Assembly: GCF_023242365.1 (NCBI RefSeq)
Contig: NZ_JALLIX010000024.1
Coordinates: 36,382 to 100,381, forward strand
Length of the DNA stretch: 64,000 bases
Source: Pseudomonas sp. MWU13-2100
GTDB taxonomy: Bacteria; Pseudomonadota; Gammaproteobacteria; Pseudomonadales; Pseudomonadaceae
Reading direction: 5' to 3'
Shown: piece by piece, positions 1-8,972 of the stretch
How positions within the stretch are numbered: position 1 is the first letter of the stretch
Layout: each line of letters opens with the position of its first letter
Notes under the pieces: generated by a model
Told to the model about the DNA's origin: nothing
Databases searched by the model: none
The model's input: only the letters and a program-made list of their open reading frames with translations
Translations under genes and position numbers: made by a program

Positions 1-731
1 TGACCCAGGCCCTCGGCGCCCTGCCCGCCCTGCTCGGATTCGGCCTGCCCGACCCCGACCTGATCCGCGCCAGCGGCGATAGCGCGCTGAACCTGGAAAA
101 CGCCCGGCACACCTGGGCCTCCTGGCTGGTGGGGGAACTGGTGGTCTATGGCGTCCTGCCGCGCCTGCTGCTGGCGGGGTTTTGCCTGTGGCGCTGGCGG
201 CATGGCAGCCGCTCCCTGAGCCTGGACCTCAACCTGCCCGGCTATGCGCAACTGCGCGAACGGCTGATGCCCAGCAGCGAACGCCTGGGGGTCAGCGATG
301 CGGCACCCGACGCGCTGCACAACGCTGAAGCCGGCGCGCCCCCCCTGGAGAGCGAAGGCGCCTTGCTGGTCGCCATCGAACTGGACAACCAGCGCCCCTG
401 GCCGCCGACCTTGCCGAAAACCGTAAGGGACGCCGGTATCCTCGACAGCCGCGAGTCGCGGCAAAAGCTCCTCGAGCAATTGATCCGCTTCCCGCCGGCG
501 CGCCTGGCGATCGCCTGCGACCCAAGGCGTTCGCCAGACCGTGGCAGCCTCGGGCTGATCGCCGAGCTGGCGCGCAGCGCCGGCGCGACCCGGGTCTGGC
601 TGCTGCAGGCGCCGCCCGGCCAGGCCCTGGATGCCGATCGCCTCGGCGACTGGCACAACGCCCTGCAACAACTGGAACTGCCCTTCGCCGACAGCGCGCC
701 GCTGAACTGGCTGGAGACCGGCCATGACTAA
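1..731 (+). CDS. DUF2868 domain-containing membrane protein (5' partial)
   Basis: The reading frame is open from the left edge of the window, so the true start lies upstream; the internal GTG near 129 is not the start. The visible part includes a hydrophobic stretch (ASWLVGELVVYGVLPRLLLA) that looks like a membrane segment, then a soluble C-terminal part of about 170 residues. Its last 8 bp overlap the next gene, a DUF3482 GTPase. That pairing is the usual arrangement of DUF2868 membrane proteins in Pseudomonas, which is the main basis for the family call. The biochemical role is unknown; a membrane partner for the GTPase is an inference from the overlap. Confidence 0.7.
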   Translation, partial: TQALGALPALLGFGLPDPDLIRASGDSALNLENARHTWASWLVGELVVYGVLPRLLLAGFCLWRWRHGSRSLSLDLNLPGYAQLRERLMPSSERLGVSDAAPDALHNAEAGAPPLESEGALLVAIELDNQRPWPPTLPKTVRDAGILDSRESRQKLLEQLIRFPPARLAIACDPRRSPDRGSLGLIAELARSAGATRVWLLQAPPGQALDADRLGDWHNALQQLELPFADSAPLNWLETGHD

Positions 732-2097
732 AGCCCTGAAACTGGCCGTGGTCGGCCACACCAATGTCGGCAAGACCTCGCTGTTGCGCACCCTGACCCG
801 GGACGTCGGCTTCGGCGAAGTTTCCCACCGCCCCAGCACCACCCGACATGTGGAAGGTGCGCGACTGTCGGTGGACGGCGAAGCCCTGCTCGAGCTCTAC
901 GATACCCCCGGCCTGGAAGACGCCATCGCCCTGCTCGACTACCTCGAACGCCTGGATCGACCCGGCGAACGCCTCGACGGTCCGGCCCGCGTCGGACGCT
1001 TTCTCGACGGCAGCGAAGCCCGCCAGCGCTTCGAACAGGAAGCCAAGGTGCTGCGCCAACTGCTGGCCTCGGACGCCGGGCTCTATGTGATCGACGCCCG
1101 CGAACCGGTGCTGGCCAAGTACCGCGACGAACTGAGCGTATTGGCCAGTTGCGGCAAGCCGCTGTTGCCGGTGCTCAACTTCGTCAGCAGCGCCGAGCAG
1201 CGTGAACCGCAATGGCGTGAAGCCCTGGCCCGCCTGGGGCTGCACGCGCTGGTGCGATTCGACAGCGTGGCGCCGCCAGAGGACGGTGAGCGGCGTCTGT
1301 ATGAAAGTCTGGCATTGTTGCTGGAAGGCTCGCGCCCGCAGTTGGAGCGCCTGGTCTTCGACCTGGAAGCCCAGCGTCTTGCTCGACGGCAAAGCGCCAA
1401 CCGGTTGATCGCCGAACTGCTGATCGACTGCGCGGCCTGTCGGCGTAGCGTGATCAGCGCGGTCGATGCGCAAACCCAGGCCATCGGTGAGTTACGCCAG
1501 GCCGTGCGCCAGCGGGAGCAACGCTGTGTCGAGGCCTTGCTCAAGCTCTACGGGTTCCGCCGCGGCGATGCAGCGGCCGGCGACCTGCCGCTGCTGGACG
1601 GACGCTGGGGCGACGATCTGTTCAACCCGGAAACCCTCAAGCAACTGGGGGTGAAGGTCGGTGGTGGGATTGCCGCGGGCGCGGCGGCGGGTGCCGGTAT
1701 CGACCTGCTGGTGGGTGGCCTGACCCTCGGCGCGGCCGCCCTCGCCGGAGCAATCGCCGGCGGCGCCCTGCAAACTGCCCGCGGCTATGGCGGCCGCCTG
1801 CTGGGCAAACTCAAGGGCCAACGGGAACTGACCGTCGACGACAGCGTGCTGCGTCTGCTCGCCCTGCGTCAACGGCAACTGTTGCAAGCCCTGGAGGCAC
1901 GTGGGCACGCGGCAATGGACAGCATCCAGATGAGCCTGCCGGCGGATACCAACTGGCGTGAAGGCAAGTTGCCCGAGGCTTTGCACAAGGCCCGGGCGCA
2001 TCCGCAGTGGTCGTCGCTCAACCCCCAAGCCCGGCTGAGTCAGCCGGAGCGCCAGGAACAGATCGACCTGTTGCTGGGTCGCCTGACTGAACCCTGA
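724..2097 (+). CDS. GTPase with C-terminal DUF3482 domain
   Basis: A 457-residue protein with an Era/TrmE-like G domain. The G1 loop GHTNVGKT is at residues 11-18 and the G3 motif DTPG at 60-63. A switch-like S/T-rich segment (HRPSTTRHVEG) lies between them. The C-terminal half holds a very glycine/alanine-rich hydrophobic stretch (about residues 310-365), which suggests membrane contact or insertion, followed by a helical tail. The ATG overlaps the end of the DUF2868 gene by 8 bp, so the two are translationally coupled. The cellular target is not known. GTP binding follows from the motifs; a membrane-associated role is inferred. Confidence 0.85.
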   Translation: MTKALKLAVVGHTNVGKTSLLRTLTRDVGFGEVSHRPSTTRHVEGARLSVDGEALLELYDTPGLEDAIALLDYLERLDRPGERLDGPARVGRFLDGSEARQRFEQEAKVLRQLLASDAGLYVIDAREPVLAKYRDELSVLASCGKPLLPVLNFVSSAEQREPQWREALARLGLHALVRFDSVAPPEDGERRLYESLALLLEGSRPQLERLVFDLEAQRLARRQSANRLIAELLIDCAACRRSVISAVDAQTQAIGELRQAVRQREQRCVEALLKLYGFRRGDAAAGDLPLLDGRWGDDLFNPETLKQLGVKVGGGIAAGAAAGAGIDLLVGGLTLGAAALAGAIAGGALQTARGYGGRLLGKLKGQRELTVDDSVLRLLALRQRQLLQALEARGHAAMDSIQMSLPADTNWREGKLPEALHKARAHPQWSSLNPQARLSQPERQEQIDLLLGRLTEP

Positions 2098-2146
2098 CAG
2101 AGTCTCGGTGCAATACCAGCCAGCTAAAGCTGAAGCCGAACGCAAT

Positions 2147-2278
2147 CCTGTGGCGAGCGGGCTTGCCCGCGCTCGGCTGCGTAGCAGTCGCAAAACCTGT
2201 GGCTGCGTTCTGTCTGACACCCCGAGGTCGCTGATTTTAGGGGCGGTGCGACGTTCCGACAAGCCCGCTCGCCACAGG
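2147..2278. repeat. REP pair (inverted)
   Basis: The left arm reads cctgtggcgagcgggcttgc and the right arm is its inverted counterpart ending gccacagg. Between them is a spacer of the cctgtggctgcg...ctgattttagggg type. The same architecture recurs at 19118-19250. It sits between the convergent GTPase and EF-hand genes. Confidence 0.85.
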
Positions 2279-2326
2279 AGTGGGCTCGACCTCAAACGGG
2301 CATTGTGCGCAACGGCTGCGTAGCTT

Positions 2327-2863
2327 TCAGCTATACCACTTGAACTTCAGAAAGGTCCGCCCCATGAACTTCGCCCATTCCTCCTCCTTGCGGCTGACAA
2401 TAGTCTCGTCCTCGAGATCGAAGTAAACCACCGAATCCAGGGTGCCATTATTGTCGGTGTCATGGACCGAGGTTTTGTAGATCAGGGTTTGATTTCGCGG
2501 CGTTCCCGTCCCTTCATGAATATGAAGTCTCACGATATTGGGTGTCTTGTCGCGGTGATAGTTCTCGGCAAACACTTTGATATAACGCTGCCAGCTCTTC
2601 CCCCTGTTGAACCAGCCAAGCTTCAGGAAACTGTTGGCAAAGGCCCGGATCAGCTTTTCATCCTTGGCGTTGTCCTTGCCGTCACGGTTGACGTCACCGC
2701 CGAACTGCAAATCGCTCACCCCATCGGCGTTCACATCGACCGCCGCGGCCTTGAACACCAGTTTGTCGGGCTGGCCGGGGACTTCTTCATAAAAGCGCAG
2801 CAATACGGTATCGGCCCGGCCGTTGCCGCTACGATCCTGGGCGGTCATTCTCAGATAACGCAT
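2327..2863 (-). CDS. EF-hand/dockerin-like repeat protein, function unknown
   Basis: A 178-residue protein with no signal peptide or membrane segment. It carries four loops resembling calcium-binding EF-hand/dockerin D-x-[DN]-x-[DNG] motifs: DRSGNGRAD near residue 10, DVNADGVSD near 43, DVNRDGKDN near 57 and DTDNNGTLD near 136. A strong ribosome binding site (AAGGAG) lies 6-7 nt before the ATG. It follows, on the same strand and after a 117-bp gap, a five-gene peptide-export cassette ending at 2981. Calcium-binding repeats and no Sec signal are common among type I secreted proteins, so it could be a substrate or accessory of that exporter, but nothing proves this. It may equally be an independent gene. 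Confidence 0.7.
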   Translation of the reverse strand: MRYLRMTAQDRSGNGRADTVLLRFYEEVPGQPDKLVFKAAAVDVNADGVSDLQFGGDVNRDGKDNAKDEKLIRAFANSFLKLGWFNRGKSWQRYIKVFAENYHRDKTPNIVRLHIHEGTGTPRNQTLIYKTSVHDTDNNGTLDSVVYFDLEDETIVSRKEEEWAKFMGRTFLKFKWYS

Positions 2864-2980
2864 AAAAGACTCCTTTCCATGTGAGTCCTCACCTTAATTC
2901 GCCGCAGCGATCAGTCACCAGAGCAGGCTTCCTGAGCTTGCGTACGAATGTACGCCCATCCCTGAAAGGCACGGCACGAC

Positions 2981-4363
2981 TCAGGACCACCCTCCCCCCA
3001 GGCTCTTGTAAAGCGAGATACGATTGCTCACCTGCAACAAGCGGGTCCTGATCAGCGCTTGCCGCGCCGTGCTCAGGCCACGCTGGGCATCGAGTACTTC
3101 GAGGTAGCTGTTCAGGCCATCCTGATAGAGCAACTGCGCCAGCTCGACGCGGCGCGATTCGCTACGCACCAGCCGTTGCTGCACATCGAGCTGCCGATTG
3201 AGCGGTTCATTCGACGCCAAGGCATCGGCCACTTCACGAAAAGCCTGCTGGATCGAACGCTGGTACTCGACCACGGCAATCTCACGCTGCACCTTGGACA
3301 GCTCAAGCTGCACGAAACGTCGCCCCATATCGAACAACGGCAACGTCACGGCCGGGGTGAAGGACCAGCCCTTGGCTTCCCCGGAAAACAGCTCGCTCAA
3401 TTGCGGACTGCTGACACCGAAGAACCCGGTCAGGGAAATGCTCGGCAGAAAAGCCGCCCGGGCGGCACCGATATTGGCGTTGAAGGCCTTGAGCCGGGCC
3501 TCGGCGGCGCGGATATCCGGGCGTCGCACCAGCAACTCGGAAGGTAGGCCCGGAGCGATCTCCGGCAACTGCGGCCCATCGCCCCTGGGCGTGGAGGAAA
3601 ACCGCGCAGGCTCCAGTGTGGTCCCCACCAACAGCTCCAGCCGGTTCAGGGCCAGGCGTTGTTGACGGTCCGCGTCGGCCATTTCGGCCGCCAGTGTCAA
3701 AGCCAGTGCATCGGCCTGGCGCAACTCCAGCTCGCTCGCCAGCCCCAGTTCCTGGCGGCGCCCGATCAGACGTTTCGACTCGCCCGCCCGCTCCAGCAAC
3801 CGGTGGTTCTGCCGATGCAACTCAAGATAGGCATGATGCTCGTAGTAAGCCGTCGCGACCTCGCCGACCAGACTGATCTGCACGCTCAAGGCATCTTCCT
3901 CACGGGCGACCAGACGCTGCCCGGCTTCAGCTTTCAACGCCCGGACCCGCCCCCAGAGGTCCAGTTCAAAGGCGGTGATGCCCAGCCGGAACTGCCCCTG
4001 CTCATGGATCACCGCCTTGCGGGTAGGCGAGTCCGCCGCGGAAATCTTCTGCCGCTGTACCGAGCCGTCGACGCCCCCGCCGGGCCATTGATCGGCAGCG
4101 GAAATCCCATACAACGCTCGCGCCTCATCAATACGCAGGACGGCAACCTGCAGATCACGGTTATGCGTGCGCGCCAGCTCGATCAGCGCTTGCAGCTCGG
4201 GGTCGAGAAAAACTTCGCGCCAGTCCGGCAACGACCCGGTATCGCCCTGCGTCCCCGCGTCACGCCAGTACTCAGCCACGGTCGGCGATGGTTGCCGGTA
4301 GTCGGGAATGAACGAACAACCCGCCAGCAGCAGCAGCGCCAGCCCAGGGTAACGCGCCTTCAT
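2981..4363 (-). CDS. Outer-membrane factor lipoprotein (OprM/NodT family)
   Basis: A 460-residue efflux outer-membrane factor. The N-terminus is a lipoprotein signal ending in the lipobox LLAG-C with Cys16. The body has the two repeated OEP halves, including the LPSELLVRRPDIRAAEARL signature and the FLPSISLTGFFG segment typical of NodT/OprM proteins. The ATG at 4363 is chosen because it begins the lipoprotein signal and overlaps the TGA of the acyltransferase gene (ATGA); a longer frame exists but would lack the signal. In this operon it should form the outer-membrane exit duct for the C39 ABC exporter and the HlyD-type adaptor. Use of an RND-type lipoprotein factor rather than a TolC-type one is unusual for such exporters. 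Confidence 0.9.
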   Translation of the reverse strand: MKARYPGLALLLLAGCSFIPDYRQPSPTVAEYWRDAGTQGDTGSLPDWREVFLDPELQALIELARTHNRDLQVAVLRIDEARALYGISAADQWPGGGVDGSVQRQKISAADSPTRKAVIHEQGQFRLGITAFELDLWGRVRALKAEAGQRLVAREEDALSVQISLVGEVATAYYEHHAYLELHRQNHRLLERAGESKRLIGRRQELGLASELELRQADALALTLAAEMADADRQQRLALNRLELLVGTTLEPARFSSTPRGDGPQLPEIAPGLPSELLVRRPDIRAAEARLKAFNANIGAARAAFLPSISLTGFFGVSSPQLSELFSGEAKGWSFTPAVTLPLFDMGRRFVQLELSKVQREIAVVEYQRSIQQAFREVADALASNEPLNRQLDVQQRLVRSESRRVELAQLLYQDGLNSYLEVLDAQRGLSTARQALIRTRLLQVSNRISLYKSLGGGWS

Positions 4364-5370
4364 CCGGGCCTCCGTCGTTGCAGAAGTCCTGGCAACCCCG
4401 AGGCTTTCTCCTCCGAACTTTTTTGCCGCTGGTAGAAGGCCTCCAGCCGCGCCAGGTAGAACCAGTGCTCCGGGGCCGCACCAATGAAAGACTCCATCGC
4501 CCGCGCCCATTGCGCCTGCATATCCGACGCGGCGGCCCTGCTGATCCACTGGATCACATGCAGCTCACCGCAGCCGCCGAGCCGGGCCCGATGCCCCGCC
4601 AGCAATACATCGCACTGCATTTTCGCCGCGAGGAACATCGGTCCCTTGACGAATTGCGCGGCGCGGCCGAACAGGCGCCCATCCACCGGCTCGCCGGAAC
4701 GCACCCCGCCGAAGCTCACCGGCAGGTCGGCAAAGATCAGCACCTGATCACCGCGCTTGAGCGCCCGGGCAATTGCCAGCGCGGTCTTTGGATCGTTGCT
4801 GTCGAGAATATCCACGCGGTGACCGAAGGCTTCCAGGCTCTTGAGGGAGCGCCGGGTCAGCGGATCGTTGAAGTTCCAGATCGGGATGATGAAGCGCTTC
4901 GGGGCCGGGTAGCGCTCGATCAGGCAGGCCACCGTCATCCAGTACTCGCCCGTGTGAGCCAGCACGATGATGGTCGAACGCACCCGCGTACGCGGCCAAT
5001 GTTGCTCGGGGTCGTGCCAGGCAATCGCGCGAATCCAGGCGCGCAAGCGTTCGGGATGATTGCGCGGATAAAGTACCTGGTAGATCGCGCACTGCAACTG
5101 GATGGCGCTGTAGCGGCAGGCCACCAGCCGACAGGCGCGGGGTTCCAGTCCGAACAATTCGAGGTTCTGCCGGCACGCGTTGTAGTCCGGGCCGCGCCAC
5201 GCCGACGGCAACCGCAGCAGGATCGCCGGCAACAGCGGCAAGCCTCGGTGTGCGATTTTCAGGCGAAAGATCAACGCCAGCCCTTTCACCAGGCGCACCC
5301 GCAACCCGGCCTTGCAACGCATCCACCACAGCCAGCGGCGGATCGGCCAGCCCGGGCGAAACGGATTCAT
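4360..5370 (-). CDS. LpxL/HtrB-like acyltransferase (LPLAT superfamily) in peptide-export operon
   Basis: A 336-residue protein resembling late lipid A acyltransferases. The evidence is a basic, hydrophobic N-terminus (residues 1-55), a YNACRQNLELFG segment near 63-74, an acyltransferase block around VLAHTGEYW (His139), and the later DLPVSFGG...GRLFGRAAQF and KGPMFLAAKMQ blocks that match the family's D-P...FFG...GP..LA pattern. The usual H-x4-D/E catalytic signature is not exact: position +5 after His139 is Trp, and the nearest acid is Glu142 at +3. The ATG at 5370 overlaps the stop of the ABC exporter (ATGA), and its stop overlaps the outer-membrane factor start. The context suggests acylation of the exported peptide or of a lipid needed for export or immunity; this is inference. 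Confidence 0.8.
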   Translation of the reverse strand: MNPFRPGWPIRRWLWWMRCKAGLRVRLVKGLALIFRLKIAHRGLPLLPAILLRLPSAWRGPDYNACRQNLELFGLEPRACRLVACRYSAIQLQCAIYQVLYPRNHPERLRAWIRAIAWHDPEQHWPRTRVRSTIIVLAHTGEYWMTVACLIERYPAPKRFIIPIWNFNDPLTRRSLKSLEAFGHRVDILDSNDPKTALAIARALKRGDQVLIFADLPVSFGGVRSGEPVDGRLFGRAAQFVKGPMFLAAKMQCDVLLAGHRARLGGCGELHVIQWISRAAASDMQAQWARAMESFIGAAPEHWFYLARLEAFYQRQKSSEEKASGLPGLLQRRRPG

Positions 5371-7532
5371 CGCGCCGCGCCGCTCAAGGGTCGCAAACGC
5401 CCCTGATGCATCAGCAACACCGTGTCGCAGGCCGCGGCCACGGCCTTGTCGTGGGTCACGATCACACACAGCATGGGTAAGCGGCGCACGGTCTCGATGA
5501 TGACATCGCGAGCACTGGGGTCCAGATGGGAGGTCGGCTCATCGAGCAACAACAACTCCGGGCGCCGATACAACGCCCGGGCGATCAGCAAGCGTTGCTT
5601 CTGGCCCGAGGACAATTGCACCCCCATGGGCCCAAGCAAGGTGTTGAAGCCGTTGCTCAGTTTCAGGATGCTCTCCAGCAACCCGGCCTGCTCGACACAG
5701 CTCTGCAAACGCGTGCCGTCCAGTGGGTCGCTGTCCATCAGGATATTCTCGATCACCGTACCGGCGATGATCTCGTCGTGAGCGGTGACATAGGCCACAC
5801 TCTGGCGGTAGCGGCGCAAACCGAAATGCCGCATCGCCAGGCCGTTGATCCTGAAGCGTCCCGTGTCCAGGGCATAGAACCCGGCGAGCACTTTCAGGAA
5901 GGTGCTCTTGCCGCAGCCCGAAGGGCCGAATATCGCGATACGCCGGCACGGGCCTTCGAGGCTGAAACTCAGGTCCTCGAAGGTTGGCCGGTCGAACGAA
6001 CTGTAGCGGAAACGCGCGCCTTCGATCTGGATCGAGCGCAAGGGTTGCTGCTGGCCGAGAGGATCGGCGCTGTACACGCTTGACTCCACCTGTTCGGCCG
6101 GCTCATCGACGATTTCCTCGACCCGCCTGAGCTCGACCTTCACCAGTCGCAGGTTCATATAGCTGTCGACCACCTTCAGCGCACAGCCCATGAACATGTC
6201 CTTGTAGAGGACGAAGGCGAACAGGTCGCCGACGCTGTTCTCGCCATGGAGCACGGCCAGCGCGCCGAGGGCGCTGACCAGCAGCGAATGACCGTGGGAC
6301 AGCCCTTCATGCACCACCTGGTTCATCGCCTGCAAACGCTGGACGCCGGCGCGGGCCATTTCGGTGTCGGTGTGCTGGTTGCTCCAGTTCGCCAGCTTGG
6401 CCGCTTCGTAGTTGTAGAGCTTCATCGACTCGACATTGCCCAGGGTGCCGAGCAAGGTCACGTTGCGCGCCGTCTCGGCTTCGATCGAGGTCTTGTGGTG
6501 TTTCTCCATCACCGGCAGGGTCAGGCCGCGAAACAGGAAAAACAGCAGGCACAGCAGCAACGACAACGCCGCCAACTTGGCATTGATCAAGGCCATCAGC
6601 GCCAGGAACGCCATGCCGAAAGCCAGGTCGATGGCGATATCCATCCAGCCGGCGGTGAACTGCACGAAGGCTTTGTCGGTAGCCTGGGTCCGCCGCAGGA
6701 TATCGCCGGGGGCGCGGCGTTCGAAGTAACTCACCGGCAGCCGTAACAGCCAGGCGATAACCCCGGTGGACAGGTCCTGGCTCAAGGCGATGCGCAGGCG
6801 CATGTCGAGGACCGCCCGCAGCCAGGCGGCGAGGCTCTTGAACAGAAAGATCCCGCCAAAGACATAGAGGATCAGAAACAGGAAATCCTCGTCGTTCTTC
6901 GCCACCACCTCATCGATGGTCAGGGAAAACAGCTTGGGCGCGGCGATGGCGCCGAAGTAGCCGACCACCGAGAGCAGCCCCATGGGCACCAGGTAGCGCA
7001 ACAGCCAGGTGTTGTTGCGCAGGATGCCAAGCGGGCCGAAGGTGCCGGACACCCGCCGCTGGACCTGGGTGGTGAAGCCCAGCCCCGGAAGCATTTCCAG
7101 CGCCGCGCCGCTGAACATCGACAGCGCCTCTTCCCAGCTATAGAAGCGCCGCCCCACCGCCGGGTCGACGATCTGCAGCCCCTGACGGTTGCTGGATTGC
7201 AGCACGACGAAGTGCATGTTGTTCCAGAACAGGATCGACGGCGTGCGCAGTTGCCGCACGTCATGCAGTTGCAAGCGCAGCGGGCGGCAGCTGAAGCCCA
7301 GTTCTTCGCTGACCTTGATCACCTGGAACAAGGACATGCCGTCCCGCGCCACCCGATAGCGTTGGCGCATCTCGCGCAAGGTCAGGGCCTTGCCGTGATA
7401 GCCGGCGACCATGGCAATCGAGGCCATGCCGCATTCGGACATTTCGTCCTGGAGAATCACCGGGACCGTGCGCTGGAACAACTGCCGCGAACGGGCCAGG
7501 GCTTCGCGCAGCGACTGCTTGAGCCGGCTCAT
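5367..7532 (-). CDS. Peptidase-containing ABC exporter (C39 bacteriocin-processing type)
   Basis: A 721-residue exporter. The N-terminal C39 peptidase has Gln28 and Cys34 (QDEMSECGMAS), His107 (NNMHFVV) and Asp123 (VDPAVG), the full catalytic set that cuts after double-glycine leaders. Residues about 170-450 are the transmembrane domain. The nucleotide-binding domain has Walker A GPSGCGKST (536-544), signature LSSGQ (640-644), Walker B LLLLDE (660-665) and H-loop His694. The Q-loop position appears to be Ala584 (YVTAHDEIIAGT) instead of Gln. The ATG overlaps the HlyD-type gene's stop and the TGA overlaps the acyltransferase start, showing a coupled operon. The likely substrate is the small leader peptide encoded at 9011-9163. 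Confidence 0.95.
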   Translation of the reverse strand: MSRLKQSLREALARSRQLFQRTVPVILQDEMSECGMASIAMVAGYHGKALTLREMRQRYRVARDGMSLFQVIKVSEELGFSCRPLRLQLHDVRQLRTPSILFWNNMHFVVLQSSNRQGLQIVDPAVGRRFYSWEEALSMFSGAALEMLPGLGFTTQVQRRVSGTFGPLGILRNNTWLLRYLVPMGLLSVVGYFGAIAAPKLFSLTIDEVVAKNDEDFLFLILYVFGGIFLFKSLAAWLRAVLDMRLRIALSQDLSTGVIAWLLRLPVSYFERRAPGDILRRTQATDKAFVQFTAGWMDIAIDLAFGMAFLALMALINAKLAALSLLLCLLFFLFRGLTLPVMEKHHKTSIEAETARNVTLLGTLGNVESMKLYNYEAAKLANWSNQHTDTEMARAGVQRLQAMNQVVHEGLSHGHSLLVSALGALAVLHGENSVGDLFAFVLYKDMFMGCALKVVDSYMNLRLVKVELRRVEEIVDEPAEQVESSVYSADPLGQQQPLRSIQIEGARFRYSSFDRPTFEDLSFSLEGPCRRIAIFGPSGCGKSTFLKVLAGFYALDTGRFRINGLAMRHFGLRRYRQSVAYVTAHDEIIAGTVIENILMDSDPLDGTRLQSCVEQAGLLESILKLSNGFNTLLGPMGVQLSSGQKQRLLIARALYRRPELLLLDEPTSHLDPSARDVIIETVRRLPMLCVIVTHDKAVAAACDTVLLMHQGRLRPLSGAAR

Positions 7533-8809
7533 GCCGACTCACCCACGGGTCGTGCCGGGGTGCCCAACGCCGGCAGATAGTCCGGATTGCCGGCCAGCCC
7601 CCGGAGTACCGGCAGGAACAGCCACTCCATCAGGTTCAGGCGCTCCAGGCGCAACGAACCGCTGAGGGTCATGCCGTCCTTGAGCCAGTCCTGGCGGATC
7701 TTGGTGCGCGGGTCGGAAAAGTCGAGCTTCACCTCGGCCCGATAGGTCGGCCCCGGTTCCTCGCCATCGGTTCTGGCACCGGGTGGGGCTTCCAGGTAGG
7801 TGCTGGCAGTGCTGCGCACGATCTGTCCTTTGATCACGCCATAACGTTCATAGGGAAACGCATCGACCCGCACGATGACTTCGGTACCGGCGCCGGCGAA
7901 ACCGATGGCCGCGGGACTGACATCGAGGACCACCACCGGTGCCTCCTGCAGCGCCCGGCTGATGCGCAGCAACATCATCGGCTGGCCACCCTGGGCCCGG
8001 GCGCCTGGGAATACCGAGACGGCATCGACCACCCCCTCGACGGGCGACAGCAGGACATATTCCTGGCTCTTGTTGAGGTTTTCGAGGCGTTCGCGCAAGT
8101 CATGCCGTTGCCGGGCAAGGTCACTGAGACGGCTGGTAAGAGTGTGATCGGCTTCGCTGCCGCGCTGCTCCAGCTCGAGGATCCGCTGCTGCGCGCTGGC
8201 CTGGGCGAGGTCGTTGTTGGCCAGGTCCTGGAGGACCGTCTCGTGCTTGACGATCGCCTCGTTCAGCGCCGCCACGGACACCGCGCCTTCGGCCGCCAGG
8301 CGCTCGTGACGCTGGCGGTTTTCCTGGGCAATCGCGGCCCGGCGCTGGATCGAACGCTTGATGGTGGCGGTGAGTTGCAGATCCTTGTGCAACTGCTCGA
8401 TCTGCAATTGCAGGAGTTTTTTCTGGGTTTCGTGAGCCGAACGGGCCTGGGTTTCATCGCTGGCGGCGTCCTCCAGCAGGCTGCCGAGGCGCTCGGCGCT
8501 TTGGGCGGAAAGGGGTTTGTCACTGCCTTCGTTGAAGCTTTCCGGCTCCAGGGTACGGATCCGTACCAGAGGCTGGTCCTTGCTCACCGAAGCACCGGCC
8601 TCGACCAGCACTTCGCGGATATGAGCGGGGCGCTCACTGGTGATGCGGACCACATCGCGGGTAAGGACCCGGCCCTGGACATCTTCTTTCTTCGCGTAAT
8701 TGCCGATAAACAGCAAGACCAGGCCACCGGCGAAAAACAGGCAGACGAACCAGGCGAAGACCACGGGGGCCGGCGCCGCTCGCGGCGCGACCTTGCCCAA
8801 CTCAAGCAT
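7529..8809 (-). CDS. HlyD/CvaA-type membrane-fusion protein
   Basis: A 426-residue periplasmic adaptor of a type I export system. It has one N-terminal membrane anchor (about residues 16-36), a lipoyl-like half (RVLTRDVVRITSERPAHIREVLV), a long coiled-coil hairpin (about 110-250, rich in Gln, Arg and Glu), a second lipoyl-like half (VLLSPVEGVVDAVSVFPGARAQGGQ) and a beta-barrel region ending in the HlyD-typical DGMTLSGSLRLERLNLMEWLF segment. The start at 8809 (MLELGKV) gives a length near the CvaA norm; starts further upstream would translate a REP element. It links the C39 exporter, whose start overlaps this stop by 4 bp, to the outer-membrane factor. Confidence 0.92.
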   Translation of the reverse strand: MLELGKVAPRAAPAPVVFAWFVCLFFAGGLVLLFIGNYAKKEDVQGRVLTRDVVRITSERPAHIREVLVEAGASVSKDQPLVRIRTLEPESFNEGSDKPLSAQSAERLGSLLEDAASDETQARSAHETQKKLLQLQIEQLHKDLQLTATIKRSIQRRAAIAQENRQRHERLAAEGAVSVAALNEAIVKHETVLQDLANNDLAQASAQQRILELEQRGSEADHTLTSRLSDLARQRHDLRERLENLNKSQEYVLLSPVEGVVDAVSVFPGARAQGGQPMMLLRISRALQEAPVVVLDVSPAAIGFAGAGTEVIVRVDAFPYERYGVIKGQIVRSTASTYLEAPPGARTDGEEPGPTYRAEVKLDFSDPRTKIRQDWLKDGMTLSGSLRLERLNLMEWLFLPVLRGLAGNPDYLPALGTPARPVGESA

Positions 8810-8889
8810 AGGTGAACTCGTGCATGACAACCGACGCGACAGGGCACGCGCCGATGAAGGAATACAGACTGGGGACACGATGCACCCTG

Positions 8890-8972
8890 CAGGAACCGGC
8901 TTGCGGGCGATACGGCCGTAAGGTCTCGCGTTGCCCATCCGGACGCCATCGCCAGCAAGCCGGCTCCTACAC
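8890..8972. repeat. REP inverted pair between peptide gene and exporter genes
   Basis: The left arm is caggaaccggcttgcgggcg and the right arm atcgccagcaagccggctcc, facing each other across about 40 bp. It lies in the 201-bp gap between the peptide gene and the HlyD-type gene, so it would fold in the cassette mRNA directly after the peptide message. Confidence 0.75.
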
